From Balamuthia mandrillaris (lineage: Eukaryota > Discosea > Longamoebia > Balamuthiidae): a DNA stretch of 64,000 nt. The position numbers and the translations under genes were made by a program. Where the stretch lies: assembly GCA_031835245.1 (NCBI GenBank), contig JAVKOQ010000019.1:17501-81500 (forward strand). The letters are read 5' to 3'. The notes under the pieces are model-generated. The model saw only the letters and a list, made by a program, of their open reading frames with translations, did no database searches and was not told the origin of the DNA. Positions within the stretch are counted from its first letter, which is position 1. Each line of letters begins with the position of its first letter. This document shows positions 11,241 through 23,531 of this stretch, piece by piece.

Positions 11241-14200
11241 ATGTCCCACTTGCCACAAAGTTGTTTGCTGGTGGCGGTGATAGTCGTTGCTAGCTCTTTC
11301 TACGTCTTTTGGCAAGCCCAAAAGCTTGACCAGAGGGGTCCCTATTCTTTCTTTTTATTTTTCATCTCTCCTTCGTTTTCTCAACTTTGTTCTAACCGTC
11401 ATCTCATCTCATGTGATTGTTCACTTCATTTGTGTTGATGTACGTTGTTATTGTAGGAATGGAGCCAGTAGAAGAGCCAAGAGCAGAGAAGAGACCGTTC
11501 CGTCTTGTAACCCATGGCGATGTCCGCATTGTAATGTTTCTCTGCCCTCTTGCTTCTTTTCGCTCTCTGCTCTCTCTTCTTTGCTCACTTTGCTCTGTTT
11601 TCTCTACTCTGCTCACTTCTCTCTTTTCGCCTTTCTTTCTGCTGCTCTCTGCTCTCTGCTCTCTGCTCTCTGCTCTCTGCTCTCTGCTCTCTGCTCTCTG
11701 CTCTCTGCTCTCTGCTCTCTGCTTCTTTTTTCTTTCTGTTGAAACATATTACAGGATGACTACTATTATCTTCGTGAACGAGAAGACGCAGCAGTGCAAG
11801 ACTATATACAACAGGAAATGAAGTACTGCAGCACAATGATGAAAGACACAGAGTCTCTGCAAGCAGAACTCTACGACGAACTCCTTGCTCGCGTTCAAGA
11901 AACGGATCGCTCCTACCCATACCTCATCCGAAGCACAAACTCAGCTGAAACCGAACAGCAAGAAAACTACTTTTACTATCATAGAACCGAACAAGGAAAG
12001 AAGTACAAGATCCATTGTAGGAAGAGGCTGACGACCGTGACGGATGAATGGAGTGAGGAGGAGGCCGCAAAGGTGGAAGAGGAAGTCATCTTGGATGAGA
12101 ATGAGTATGCGGAGAGGCTTGAACTTAACTTTTTGAGCGTTGGAGATATGGAAGTCAGTCCGAATCAACGCTACTTGGCTTATTCTGGTTTGTCTTTCTT
12201 GCTTCTTGCTTATTCTTGCTTCTGCTTCTGCTTCGTCTTCTCTGTCCCTTCATTTGTTTTCGCTCTGTTCCTCTCTTTTTCTCTTGCTGATGGAAATGAC
12301 GATCAGTGGATACGGAGGGAGGAGAACGGTTCGAGCTGAGAGTGAAAGACTTGAGCACAGGTCAAGACGTAGACGAACCCATTCATGATGTTTACTATAG
12401 CGTGCAATGGTCTAATGACAGCAACTATCTATTCTATGTCACTGTTGACGATGGTACGGTTTGCTCTGCGCTTTTATCTTCGTACTTTTTTTCATTCTGT
12501 TTTAAACATTTCAAAATAAAAAGCAATGCGGCCGTTTAAGGTATGGAGACATCGTATCGGCACTTCAGTGGCGGACGATGTACTCATTTATCACGAGGAG
12601 GATGATGCTTTCTTCGTGTCGGTGACGAAAACGAGCAGCGAGAAGTATCTCCTGATTTACTCCAACTCTCAAATTACTTCGGAGGCTCATTTTTCGGACG
12701 CTTTTGACCCGGAAGACCCGTTCACCGTCGTTCAACCTCGTATTCACAAGGTATTTTCCTCTTTCTGTGTACATCTTTTCTCCCTTCTTCTGTTCATTTA
12801 AAACTAATTATTTCTTAATATGAACAAACTGCCAACAACAGATGGAATATTCTGTGGAAGAACATGATGGGGAGTTTTGGATTGTAACTAACCACGAGGC
12901 CAAGAACTTCAGGGTAATGAAGACCAAAGTGGACAATCCGAGCATGGATTACTGGGAGGAAGTAATCCCTCATAACCCAGCAGTTAAAGTTAACTCGTTG
13001 GCCATATTCAAGAACTTTGCAGTAGTGAAGGAACGAGAAAACGGACTCAACCAGTTGCGTATTATCGACCTTACAAACTCTAACCGTACGTTCTCTGCTT
13101 CTCTTCTCTGTATTGTCCTTGTTTGTTTAAGCAAAGCCAAAACCCAAAAAAAAAACATTCAGATCCTTCTCATTTGGTGGATGTACCAGAACCGGTCTAT
13201 CACATCTACACATCCGACAATTATGTCTATGATACTGACAAGCTGCGCTTCACCTACACCTCGTTGAGCACCCCCAAATCCGTTTTCATGTACGACATGA
13301 ACGATCGTTCTCGTATTTTGCTGAAACAAGAACCAGTCCGTGGAGGATACGACAAACAGCAGTACGAGACTAAACGTATCTTCGTGAAGTCTTCTTCAAA
13401 ACTACAAAACGGAGGTGAGGGAGAAGAAGTATTGGTGCCCATGTCACTCGTTTACAGGAAAGATATATTTAACCAACACAGAGAAGCAAACTTGCCTCAA
13501 CCTACTTTGCTTTATGGCTATGGTTGCTCTCCCCCCCTCCCCCCCTCTCTCTCTCTCTCTCCTTTCTCTTTTCTTATGCGCGCTTCACCCTGTCTATTCT
13601 CTTTTTCTATTTCTCGTTTGTGTATTCTCTGTTCTCTTTTCTCACTTTTTGTCATAAACAAATAGGATCATATGGAATATCAATTGACACTGTGTTTGAC
13701 TCGAAGAAGTTGAGTTTGTTGGATAGAGGTTTTATCTATGCAATTGCTCACATTCGTGGAGGTGGTGAAATGGGTCGCCATTGGTATGGTTAGTAGTACC
13801 GAAACTTGTGTTCTTTCATTTCTTTCTTTTTCACACGTTCTTTTTATCATGATAGAGTCAGGCAAATTGTTGGAAAAGAAGAACACATTCTATGATTTCA
13901 TAAACTGCGCTCAATATCTCATTGATAATAACTACACAGCATCCAACAAATTGGCCATTGAAGGGCGTTCTGCTGGTATTCTATCTTCTTGTTCTTCTCT
14001 TGCCAGCTTGAGCGTTACTGATTGTCTTCATTGCGTTAAATGAATGTGTGAAGGCGGACTTTTGATGGGAGCAGTTACGAACATGGCGACACCACTGTTC
14101 AGAGCGGTGATTGCTGGCGTTCCTTTTAGCGTAGACGTGCTTACAACGATGCTTGATGAGACCATTCCTCTTACGGTCATCGAATACGAAGAATGGGGCA

Positions 14201-14683
14201 ATCCTAATCACAAGGTACATTTCATAATCCTATCTTTCTTCTCTCTTATTCTTTCTGTTTAAACAAAAAAAAAAAAACGAATAGGAGTATTATGACTACA
14301 TGAAGACCTATTCCCCCATTGACAACTTGGAAGCCAAAGAATATCCCAACATGCTCATCACGACAGGCCTCTCCGATCCGCGCGTTCAGTATTGGGAACC
14401 TCTCAAGTGGGCCGCAAAGCTCAGGGATGTTCGCAAGCAAAACGGCAACTTGCTCCTCCTGCAGATTAACAAAGGAACCGGTATGTCGTTTATTCTTTCT
14501 TCCGTTTCTTTCTATGTCTGTTGTTTCTTTAAGTTATTCTTATCATAAAAACGAACAAAAGGACATATGGGGGAAGCGGACCGGTACAAATATTTGAAAG
14601 AGGTTGCTTTCAACTACGCATTTATTCTGAAGAGTGTAAAGCCTGCACTGCTTCACTCCTCCAAAGAAAGAACAAAGGAATAA
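11241..14683 (+). CDS. OPB: Oligopeptidase B-like serine protease (S9A)
   Basis: Oligopeptidase B cuts short peptides after basic residues. The exons join in phase (first ones 11241-11337, 11457-11530, 11755-12187, then from 12307). The chain begins with a hydrophobic segment (residues 8-24), then HGDVR and [14 protein letters not shown], the S9A N-terminal signature, and [20 protein letters not shown]. The propeller follows, then the hydrolase domain: GRSAGG-type nucleophile (EGRSAG before an intron at about 13975, GLLMGA after it), Asp in LSDPRV and His in GTGHMG. The C-terminus is KERTKE. The N-terminal hydrophobic segment would make it a signal-anchored or secreted form, unlike the usual cytosolic enzyme. 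An ATG-started frame also runs 145 codons further upstream (from 10806). It ends 47 bp from the convergent RasGAP gene. Confidence 0.88.
11641..11722 (+). repeat. Heptamer microsatellite (CTCTGCT)n in OPB intron
   Basis: About eleven copies of a 7-bp unit read CTCTGCT on the sense strand, inside the second intron of the protease gene. The repeat forms part of the polypyrimidine tract before the acceptor at 11754. Confidence 0.9.
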
Positions 14684-14730
14684 CTGTATAAAGCTTCTTT
14701 TTCTCCCTATGTGTTTTTACAGACAATATT

Positions 14731-17700
14731 TTACACGTTCTTTTCCTCTTTGTCTTTGTCTTCTTGCTCTTCTTGGTCGGGACAAGATGAAAGCCTCACT
14801 CGTGAACATCCTGGTGAAGATTGAACAAGTCTCTCTGCTTGTGACGGCAATGATCTGGCCTTCATAGACTCGCCTTCTACCAGTTGCAGCAACTTTCTTC
14901 GTTTCTCTGTTTCCCGCTTCACTCTTCTCGTCAAACTATCTTCTCTCCGCGTGGACTTGGATGATGAGTGTCTCTTGCTGCCATTGTCTTCTCGCTCTCC
15001 TTTCTTTCTTCGTCGACTGCCATCAATGTTTTCAGAAGGACTTCTATCTAGACTCTTTGATCTCTTTCGTACAGTCACAGGCGTTCCATCTTCACTAGTA
15101 CCTATATCCTCCTCTTCATGCTCCTCTTTATCATGGGATGATGACGATGATAGAGAGGAAGCATTGCTTTTTGAGTCCCGTTTACGACGATGGCGGTGGC
15201 GACGATGATGACATCGATGTCTTCTCGGTTGAGGAGGTGAACTCTCGGTCGTTTGTGCCATTTCCAAATCATTGGGTCTTCTCTCCTCACTGGAGAGTGA
15301 CTTGTCCTTGTCCAGGTTCATGTTGCGTTTCTTCCATGTTTCATCTTCAACGATGATGGGTGATTCTGCATTTTCCTGTTGTGTCCGCAGGGTGGGCTCT
15401 TCTTGTTCTTCTTGTTCTTGTTCTCCTTGTTCTCCTTGTTCTCCTTTTAGTTCGTCTTCTTCTTTTTCATCACCTCTTCCTCCTTCTCCTGCTCCTTTGT
15501 CTAGAGATTCTTCCATCTCCTCCTCGAAGCGAATGCCATGAGCAGCTTTTACCTGTTCCAATCGAGCCGTCTGCATTTGCCAAGCAGCAAGCTGTGCCAT
15601 AAAATGTGCCAGTCCTGCCTCATTTTCATCTTGCTTCGCTTTCATGTACGTCTGATGTTGTGCGTATGATTGGAGAAGTTGCTTTTCGATAGCAATCTTC
15701 TCCCTCCAAATTGCTTCCATCTGTTCTCTAACCAAAACCAAATCAGATGAAGGTGGCACTGATGCTGCAGATGTATCAAACACTTCGCGAGCGGCATCCA
15801 CTCTTTGCTCCCAAGACGGAGATGGTTTCACAAGTTCCGACTTTGCTCTGTCCCTGCACGAATATCTTCCTTCTCCATCATCCACACCATCGACGTTCTG
15901 TTCAGTTTTACGTCCTCTGCCGATAACGATGTTTCCTGCTTCCCCCAGCTCTAGCTTGTTATCATCTTTCAACAACACGGCACTCCCTTTCATCGTCCAA
16001 CTTATTGTAGGAAGGGCTTGGGTCTCTTTCTCTTCTGCCTCTTGTTCTTCGACTTGTTCTTTGTTGGTTGTGTCTGCATTGATAAGTTCCACATGAATGT
16101 TGGTTATTTGGGGTACGACGAATCTGTTACGTTGAGAAAGTGTTGAAAGCGCATGAATACTCTTTCTCCAACTGGCAGAAGAAGTTACTGAGGAAGGAGA
16201 TGAAGAAGTGGAAGAAGAGGTAGGAGACGAAGAGTCAACAGCATGGGCATCATGCTGTTGTTCGGAGAGAAAGGAGAGAGGAGCAACGAAGAATGCATCG
16301 CGAAGAACTGTTTCTAAATGTTGTTTTGTTTGTGGTTCGTTCAAACGAGCCGTCAACGCCGTTTTGAACTTCTTCTGTGCCGTTGTTTCCTTTTTGAAAG
16401 CTTCTTGCTCTTCACTGTGCAGATCTTGTTGTGGAGAAGACGAAGAAAGAGGGGTGTTACCATTAATTATCTCGTCTCGCTTAGAGGTCGATCGAGGAGA
16501 GGTCTTCCTGCAAACCGTAGAGGCTGAAGAAAGAGGAGAGCGGTGTGCAATAGTCGCTGAAACAGTTGTTGTCAATGGCACCGTATGCGCTGACGCTATC
16601 GTCGATGCAGATTCCAAGTTTTCTCCAGCAGCTCCCGTGGAAGATGATAATGATGACGCAGCAGAAGTTGGTTTGGCCCAAAGGGCACGAATGGATCTTG
16701 GTGACGATTTAGGATGAGGATTAGGATTTGAGCCTCTTGGACTGAGAGGAGATGGAGCAGAAATGGGAATGTCCTTTAACCCAAGTGCTCCAGCTCCGCC
16801 TCCGCTAACGCCACCACCGCTATTAAGGGCGATTCCAATTGGTTTTCTTGAGAGGCCTGCTTTGTTGTTGGTCGTAGTGTTCATTCCCATTGCCATCCCC
16901 TTTTCTCCTTCTGCTCTTCCTGTTTCGTTTGTTGCTGTCTTTGTTAACGAGGCTGCAATCGACAATGATGAAGGTATGATCCTTCCTCCTCCTTCTCTTG
17001 TTTGTGGTTGTAATCGAAAACTTGTTGTTGCAGTTGTTGTCGTTGTTGTATTGTTTGGTTCTCCCAGAACGTAAATAGCAGGAACCTCTTCATCCTCGCT
17101 CAACAAAGAATACTCATTCACAATATCTTCAATGGAAGGCAACGCAGAAATTCGTTCTTCTAGCAATGAGGATTCCCGTGTAGTAGTTTCATTGCTGTTG
17201 ATGTTGGAACCGAACTTACTCAGTTTCTCTCTCATGGCAGCAGAAGAAGCCATCAAAGACATTCTTTTTCCAAGATTCAATCTCAACTTCTTTTTCTTTG
17301 GTCGGCTGTTGCTTTGAAGCGAGGACGAGGAAGGGACCGAAGGAGGACCCAACGCAGCCATTATCTCCAACAACCGAGCATAAAGGATGGTTCCTTCATC
17401 CTCCTTTATCAGTACATCTTCATCTTTCAATTGTTCAGTTTTTTGTTGCCGTTTTTGTCGTTGCTGACGTTGCAGATGAAGGGCGATAGAGTCAAGATGA
17501 GCGACTAGTTGCCAATGAATGGTTTGAATGGCGTCTTGCGGCAGCCTAACCGTAAACTTTTCTTTCTGCCTCTCTCCTTCTCTGGATAAAACGATAGAGA
17601 TTTCCTTAGGGTCTGTCAGTTTGTCGAAGAACTCTCGAACTGCCGTCATCTTCTCGTTGATAAATTGGTTGAGGAGCAGCATATGCGGTTCTTTGTTTCC

Positions 17701-20700
17701 AAACTCCACCCCGTTGGCTAAGTTCTGAACAACTTTCGAGATCAATACAAGTCCTCTTCTTACTTCTACTGTTATGCTCTCCTCTGTTTAATTTTTGACA
17801 AAGGTGTTATTTCGTTAGAAGAACAGTGAATGAAATAACAGCATGGCCACAATAGAAGAAGACAAAGAATAAGCAGAGCAAATGAAGAAGAACATGACGA
17901 GCAGAACAAGGAGAACAAGAAAGGCAAAAAAGCTAACCTTTAGCGATACCGCTATCAACTGGAGAGACTATGGCGGGACACAGGAAACGGAGGAAGAAAA
18001 AGCCAGCTACGACTGAGTCCTTACTTTCTGGAAATTTGGCCTCCACTTCTTGTCTCAAGTGCCGACATATGTCTCGCAAAGCTCTTTAAAGTGTATATCA
18101 TGAATAACGAGAAATGAAAAGAAGGAACGGACAAGGACGATAGAACGCACCCAGGACAGTAGCTGATGGATGCCAAGATCTGGTCCACAAACATTCTTGA
18201 GAACTGAACCAGATTTCTCATATTCTCTCCAAACGAAGTATGAGCAGGCACTCGTTTCGGATCAACCTATTCACAAGTTTAACGCAATAAGCGAAGGTTG
18301 GCAAGTTCGACGTGCGAAGGAGGCTATTGACTGGATCACGTACCTCCAAGGACTCGTTGTTGTGATAAAGCTGAACAACCTCCGCAATAGGTTTCTTTAA
18401 GGTCGTAACCAGAAACTTCTTTCCAACCGTCTTGTTATAGGCCGCCAAAAGGACTGTATGTGTCTCCGTTCCACGAAAGAGGGTCGCGCTATTGCTCTTC
18501 CTGAGGTTCTGTTGTTCCGAGAGGTCTTTTGTGATGGCAGCTTTGATGAGGGTGGCGGCATCGCCAGCTGCCTCAAAAATGGTGATCACTGCCTCAGCCA
18601 CCGTTTGGATAGAGCTTAGTTCGGTGGAGGAGAGCAAAGCAAATACCAAGGACAGGTCCGAGCCTAACAGGATGTGAAGCAACGACATCATCGTTGGATT
18701 CTTTAGTGTTTATGGTTCTATAGTGAGAAGACTCCTTCGAGAGCAAGCGCAGAAGAAGAGCAAGAAGGAAATTGTACCATCAAGAGATTGGTAGGATCAG
18801 AGGCAAACATGCTGTTCTCTCCTAACCAAGAACCAGGAGAGGCGGAACTACCTCCGAGAGGGGCGTCTCTTTTGTTGTTGGAAGCAGCAATAATATAGTC
18901 GATGTGAAACAATCCCAACTTGCCGTTATGAAAACCGAGCCACCATCGAGACTCTGCCACTGGACTTCGTTTCACAACAATGAGTTCATCATCTTCTTGC
19001 ATATTCAACACGGGGGAACAACTCACTCCATCCCCTTCTGCTTCTTCCATCCAAGACTGATAAGTTCGTGGACTGGTAGATAAGCCAGAGGAAGATGAAG
19101 ACAAAGCAGGTGAAGAAGCAATGCCTCCAGCTGCTGTCTCTTCCGGAGCAGATGCAAAGTCTTCGTGAGGATAATAAACTCGAGCAATGAAGGGAACAAA
19201 CAAAGAAGAGGCAGGATGAGCGGCCATGAGTTCGAGAGAACGATCCCGAATACGTTCAACGAGATGTTGCTTCAGGGAAAGAAGATTGGCGGCCAAGCGA
19301 AGGTTGAGACTATTGGCCACTGCAATGGGAATCTTTCCTTTCCAATCGATCTGCACGAGTCGAGTTACCAGTGAGGTGTTTTTTCCTGTCGGTTTTATGA
19401 CCCATCCCATTGCTTCCACCTCTCCTGTTTACATGTGAGCAAAGAAAGAAGGGAACATGTAGGGAAAAAAAGCAAGGAGGAAAGAAGGATGGGAAATGGA
19501 CAGAATGAAGAATGAAGATAGAATGAACCTCTGATGTGATGAGGACGTGGGGGAATCGAAGAATGGCTGACAGAACTCTCGATAAGGAAATAAGTATCTG
19601 CAGCACTTGCCGTGGAAGCTGCCGCAGCAGAGGAAGCAGCAGGGGACAGCTGCGCACTGTGCTGCTGTGAGGACGTGGCAGAAGCAAACGGCACGAAATG
19701 ATCACAAGTTCTCAGCGTCACAAACTCCCTCTTCTTGACCGAGGTGCTGATGTTCCTCATCGAAAAGCTCAACAGCTGCATCTCCTCCTCGAAGCGCTCC
19801 ATCACTCTCCCTTCCAAGTAAAGCTCATCCCAGTCCCTTCTAACAGCTCCCATGCCTTGCAACAGACGCGAGAGCTGAGCGGCGGGCGCAGGAACCACTC
19901 CCATGCACGCTGCACAGCTCAAAGAGCTTCCAGGAAATACCTTTCGAAGACATCTTATTCCTTCCACCTCTTCCAACAGTTCCCAATTCTGCATGTTGGG
20001 GGAAGGAGCCAATGAAGTGTGGTTAATGTTGTAGCGACGAACTCGTTCTTCGGTGGCCAACTCGCGATACATCTCCTCAAAGACCAAACGGGGAAGACGG
20101 GTGGGAAAGCTTTGGGTGACGACGGTGATGAAACCCCGAAGTAGTTTTGGAAAGCCATCCTTTCGTAAACTGGTCAACAATTCGTTTTGAGCTGACTCGA
20201 AGATGGATGCCATCACCTTTGCAGGAGATGAAGAGTATTTGTGAAAGAGTTCTCTTTCGAGAGAAGCTACTGTGGAACGATGAAACGAAGAGACCTTGAA
20301 GGGAGAGTTCACATCAAAGTAACGCCGAAAGATCGCTCGAGCCTCTTCCAAAGGAACGAAGTCGGGATAAGATGTGCCATTTTCGTCTCCATGCTCTTCT
20401 ATTGATTCTCCTTTCTCTAGTAAGCTCATTCTTTCGTTGAAAAGTTCTATCTCGAGCCAAGCCAAGTATCTCGCTTCCCGTTCTTCTTCTGCTTCTTCTC
20501 CTCCCTTTGCTTCTTCTATTTCAGCTTCTTTTTCTTGTGCTTCCAGCAAAGCAGAGAGTTGCTTGACAGAAGGCTTTCTCACAAGTTCCGTAGCCTCCAA
20601 AGAAGATGACAACGATGAGGCAGCTGACGACGATAGCGACGACGTTCCTCCAGAAGAACTCACACTCTCACCTCCTTCACGAATGTTTCGTTTGCTATCA

Positions 20701-22881
20701 CCGAAACGAGCAATAACGGAAGCACCGCTCGTTCTCGTTCGTAAACGCGTGGAGGAACGATGATATCGACCAGTCGTTGGTATGGCTTCCTCCTCCTCGT
20801 TGATGCCTTTCAAAGCGTTGGCCAGAAAGAGCTCCACTTTTTGGCTTTCCATCCATGAGACCGATCGATTTTTTGTTGTCCATTCCCATTCGTCTCTTTG
20901 TGCGTCATCCTCTCGTTCTTTTTCTTTTTCGTTTTGGTCTTTTGGTGTGTTTAGTGATAGGTTTGAAGCTCTTGTCGCTGGCAGTAATGCGTCCAACTGA
21001 AACGATACTTTTGTATGTATATCTCTTCCATGCCATGCAGGAGTTGTTTCTCTTCGCGGTGTAAATGGTGACGATGAGGGTGATTCTTCATTTCTTCTCT
21101 TCCTTGATGTTGTCTGTTGCTTATCTCCTCCTTCTCGTCCTTCTCTTCCTTCTTCTAGGACGTTCTCCTTCGAATGGTGAAATATACTTCGATGCGAAGC
21201 AACCAATTCGAGACCTCCAGTATATCTCCTTCTTCGTGTGTTGCTGTTGTTGTTCGGAGAAGACGACGATGAAGAAGGTGAGATCATGTTTGCCATGTCT
21301 ACATCATCGTGATGGGATTGAGAGCTGCGCCGTAAGCCTGATGGTACTTTAGAAGGGAGCGATCGTCCTTTCAACGCCATACTAATTAAGAACATCGCCA
21401 CGATGAACTCTGCTTCCGTCCATTCCGAAGAGCAGGAGGGCGAAGAAGTCGACTTTGACATGTGGTAAATGTGATCCAGTTGTTCAGAGGGAAGAGCTGA
21501 AGTGGTGAAAATTTTGCGTGCTTGCTCATCGGTGATGGTGGTGACGGTGGAGGGAGTGGTGTCTCGCTGCGAAAGAGCTTTCTTGAACAAGGCCAAAAAC
21601 TTTTCCTTCTTCCTCCTCGAAACGATCCATTGCATTTCCAGAATCTATACAGAAATTTGTTAGACTGATAGGAAACAAGAATCCAAACAAACTTAAAAGA
21701 ACACAAACGAACACATAATAGACCTTTGAAGTATTCAGCATGGTTGAAAAGCTGTCTTGTCGTTGGTTTTGAGGAGACCGGGCTTTACCAGAACCATTCA
21801 CCGATGATGACCGATTCACCACAGCAGGCTGCCACTCCCCCGTCGTCCATCCCGTCGAAGAAGAAGAGAGTGCAGCAGAAGCGGAGGCAGGACTGGAACC
21901 GGATTCAGAACGAGGAGAGAAGGAAGAAGCCGAACTTTTTCGTGAAGAATTGTTACCTCCACCTTCAAAGTAAAAGATTCTTTGGTGATGGCTTCTCGGA
22001 GGAGACATTTGGTCGGTATAGAAAGGAACACCAGGAAATGGAACTTCGATCGGCGAAGATGACACAAAATGTCTTCTGCCATCATCTACACGTGGCGTCG
22101 TTGAGGAAGAACCTCCACTGCTGTTACTCCTCCTCTTAGGAAAGACATCTCTTTCTCTACTATTGGACGAAGAAGGCGCAACGAAAGAAGAAGTTAAAGA
22201 AGAGGACTCTGAAGAAGACCCTCTTCCTGGTGAAATGCTCGATGCTCTGGCGTTGAAGGAACGCGGAGAGTCGGAGAGTGATCTACTACGTCGACCAAGG
22301 CTAGAGCTATCTGCTCGTCCTTCTGTCTTCTTTCTTCTATGTTTGGGTTGCGATTTGGAACGAAAAAGCCTTCCTTGTTTTTTGACGTTCGTTCCAGAAG
22401 AAGGCAAAGAAGAAGAACGCCTTGTTTTGCTTCGGCTCTTTCGTTCGTTACGAGTGCCATTGTTGCTTTTCTTCGTTTTATCTCGTCCTCTTTCACTATT
22501 GTCGATGCCGTCGTTTGAGTTGCTCAGAAAATTGTCGTTGATGTGAACCTGTTGTTGCAAAGAGGAGGAGAGAATGTCTTCTTTCACTTTGCCTTTATGG
22601 TGTCCGAGACTGGAGCTTCTCCTTCGCCGCCGCATAGCACGAACATCATCCGCGCTATCCGCTTTGCGCAAACGTTCTTTGTCTTCCAACAACATGCGAT
22701 CATCTATCGGCGGTTGACCAAGTTGTTGTTTTGGGGATCGTTTGTCGTGGTGGTTGCTGCTGCGTTCAAGGTCTTTGCTCACAGCTCCTCCGGAAGAAGC
22801 TGACAAGGAGCGTAACAGCTTGTTCTTCCGCGTTCGCTTCTTCTCTTTCTCATTGTGCGAAGGAGGACTATTCTGATCCAT
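14731..22881 (-). CDS. EH-RGS-START-SH3-RasGAP multidomain signalling protein
   Basis: Seven exons join in perfect phase (21724-22881, 19529-21644, 18778-19424, 18344-18700, 18151-18266, 17938-18083, 14731-17768), giving 2,525 residues. Residues 1-386 are Ser/Arg-rich and disordered. An EH domain (about 392-490: ITDEQARKIF, LPSEQLDHI, EFIVAM) is followed by an RGS domain (about 740-890: IFRRYF, SIFESAQNEL, FPKLLRG), a START domain (about 936-1145: RRDWDELY, REFVTLR, QIDWKGKIP), an SH3 domain with an enlarged RT loop (about 1168-1271: WWLGFHNGKLGLF) and a RasGAP domain (about 1300-1570) with arginine finger TLFRG (R1383), FLRFLCPAIVSP (1495-1506) and VVQNLANGV. The last 950 residues are Ser-rich, then Glu/Arg-rich and likely coiled. 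Expected role: shutting off Ras, perhaps Gα, at endocytic membranes. A GTCGG-type promoter element lies about 50 bp upstream. Confidence 0.88.
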
Positions 22882-22927
22882 CCTTTCTTTGCCTTGAATC
22901 CTCCGCTCGCTTGCGTTCTTGACTTGG

Positions 22928-22942
22928 TTTTTTTGTCGGAAC
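22928..22942 (-). promoter_or_regulatory. Candidate core promoter element, RasGAP gene
   Basis: In gene orientation the site reads TTCCGACAAAAAAAC, about 50 bp before the ATG at 22881. It differs by one key base from the GTCGACAAAAA form seen before RCL1 and UBE4. Confidence 0.4.
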
Positions 22943-23336
22943 AAGGAAGAAAGAATCTAGAGCTTGTATGTTCTCCAAAGGTCTAAGTCCTGTTGTTCGC
23001 CTCCGGCAAGAAGGAGTTTGTGCAGACCTTCTGTTTGTTGTTTGTTTGACCCGCTGGCTGGTAGCCAGCCCTCGCTTCCTAAAAGGAGAGTTTCGCCATC
23101 TCTGCCAAAGGGACGCTTTTTACCTTTTCTAGAGAGTGAGAAATGGAAAGGAGAAAATAAAGGGAGGAGTTAGTCTGCAGTAGCGGCCGCAAAAACACGC
23201 TCCATGATCGAGACAAAAAATTTCCCTGTTCATTGTGCAGTAAGTAGATTTAAATCATGACGACATGAAAAAGGGAATAAAAAAAAAGAAAAACTGTTTT
23301 TTCTTTTTGGTTTCGGCGCTTGAAGGAAAGAGACGT

Positions 23337-23484
23337 TCAGGAGATCTTTCGTGCCAAGTTCTTGAAACCAGAGCCAAGGCAAGTCATCTTGATGGTCTTC
23401 GTCTCCGCATCAGGCTCTACCTTGAAGGTCACTCCGAAAAAGTCCTTGAGATGCCGCAACATTTGAATGCTATGAAAACAATTC

Positions 23485-23531
<47 letters not shown>

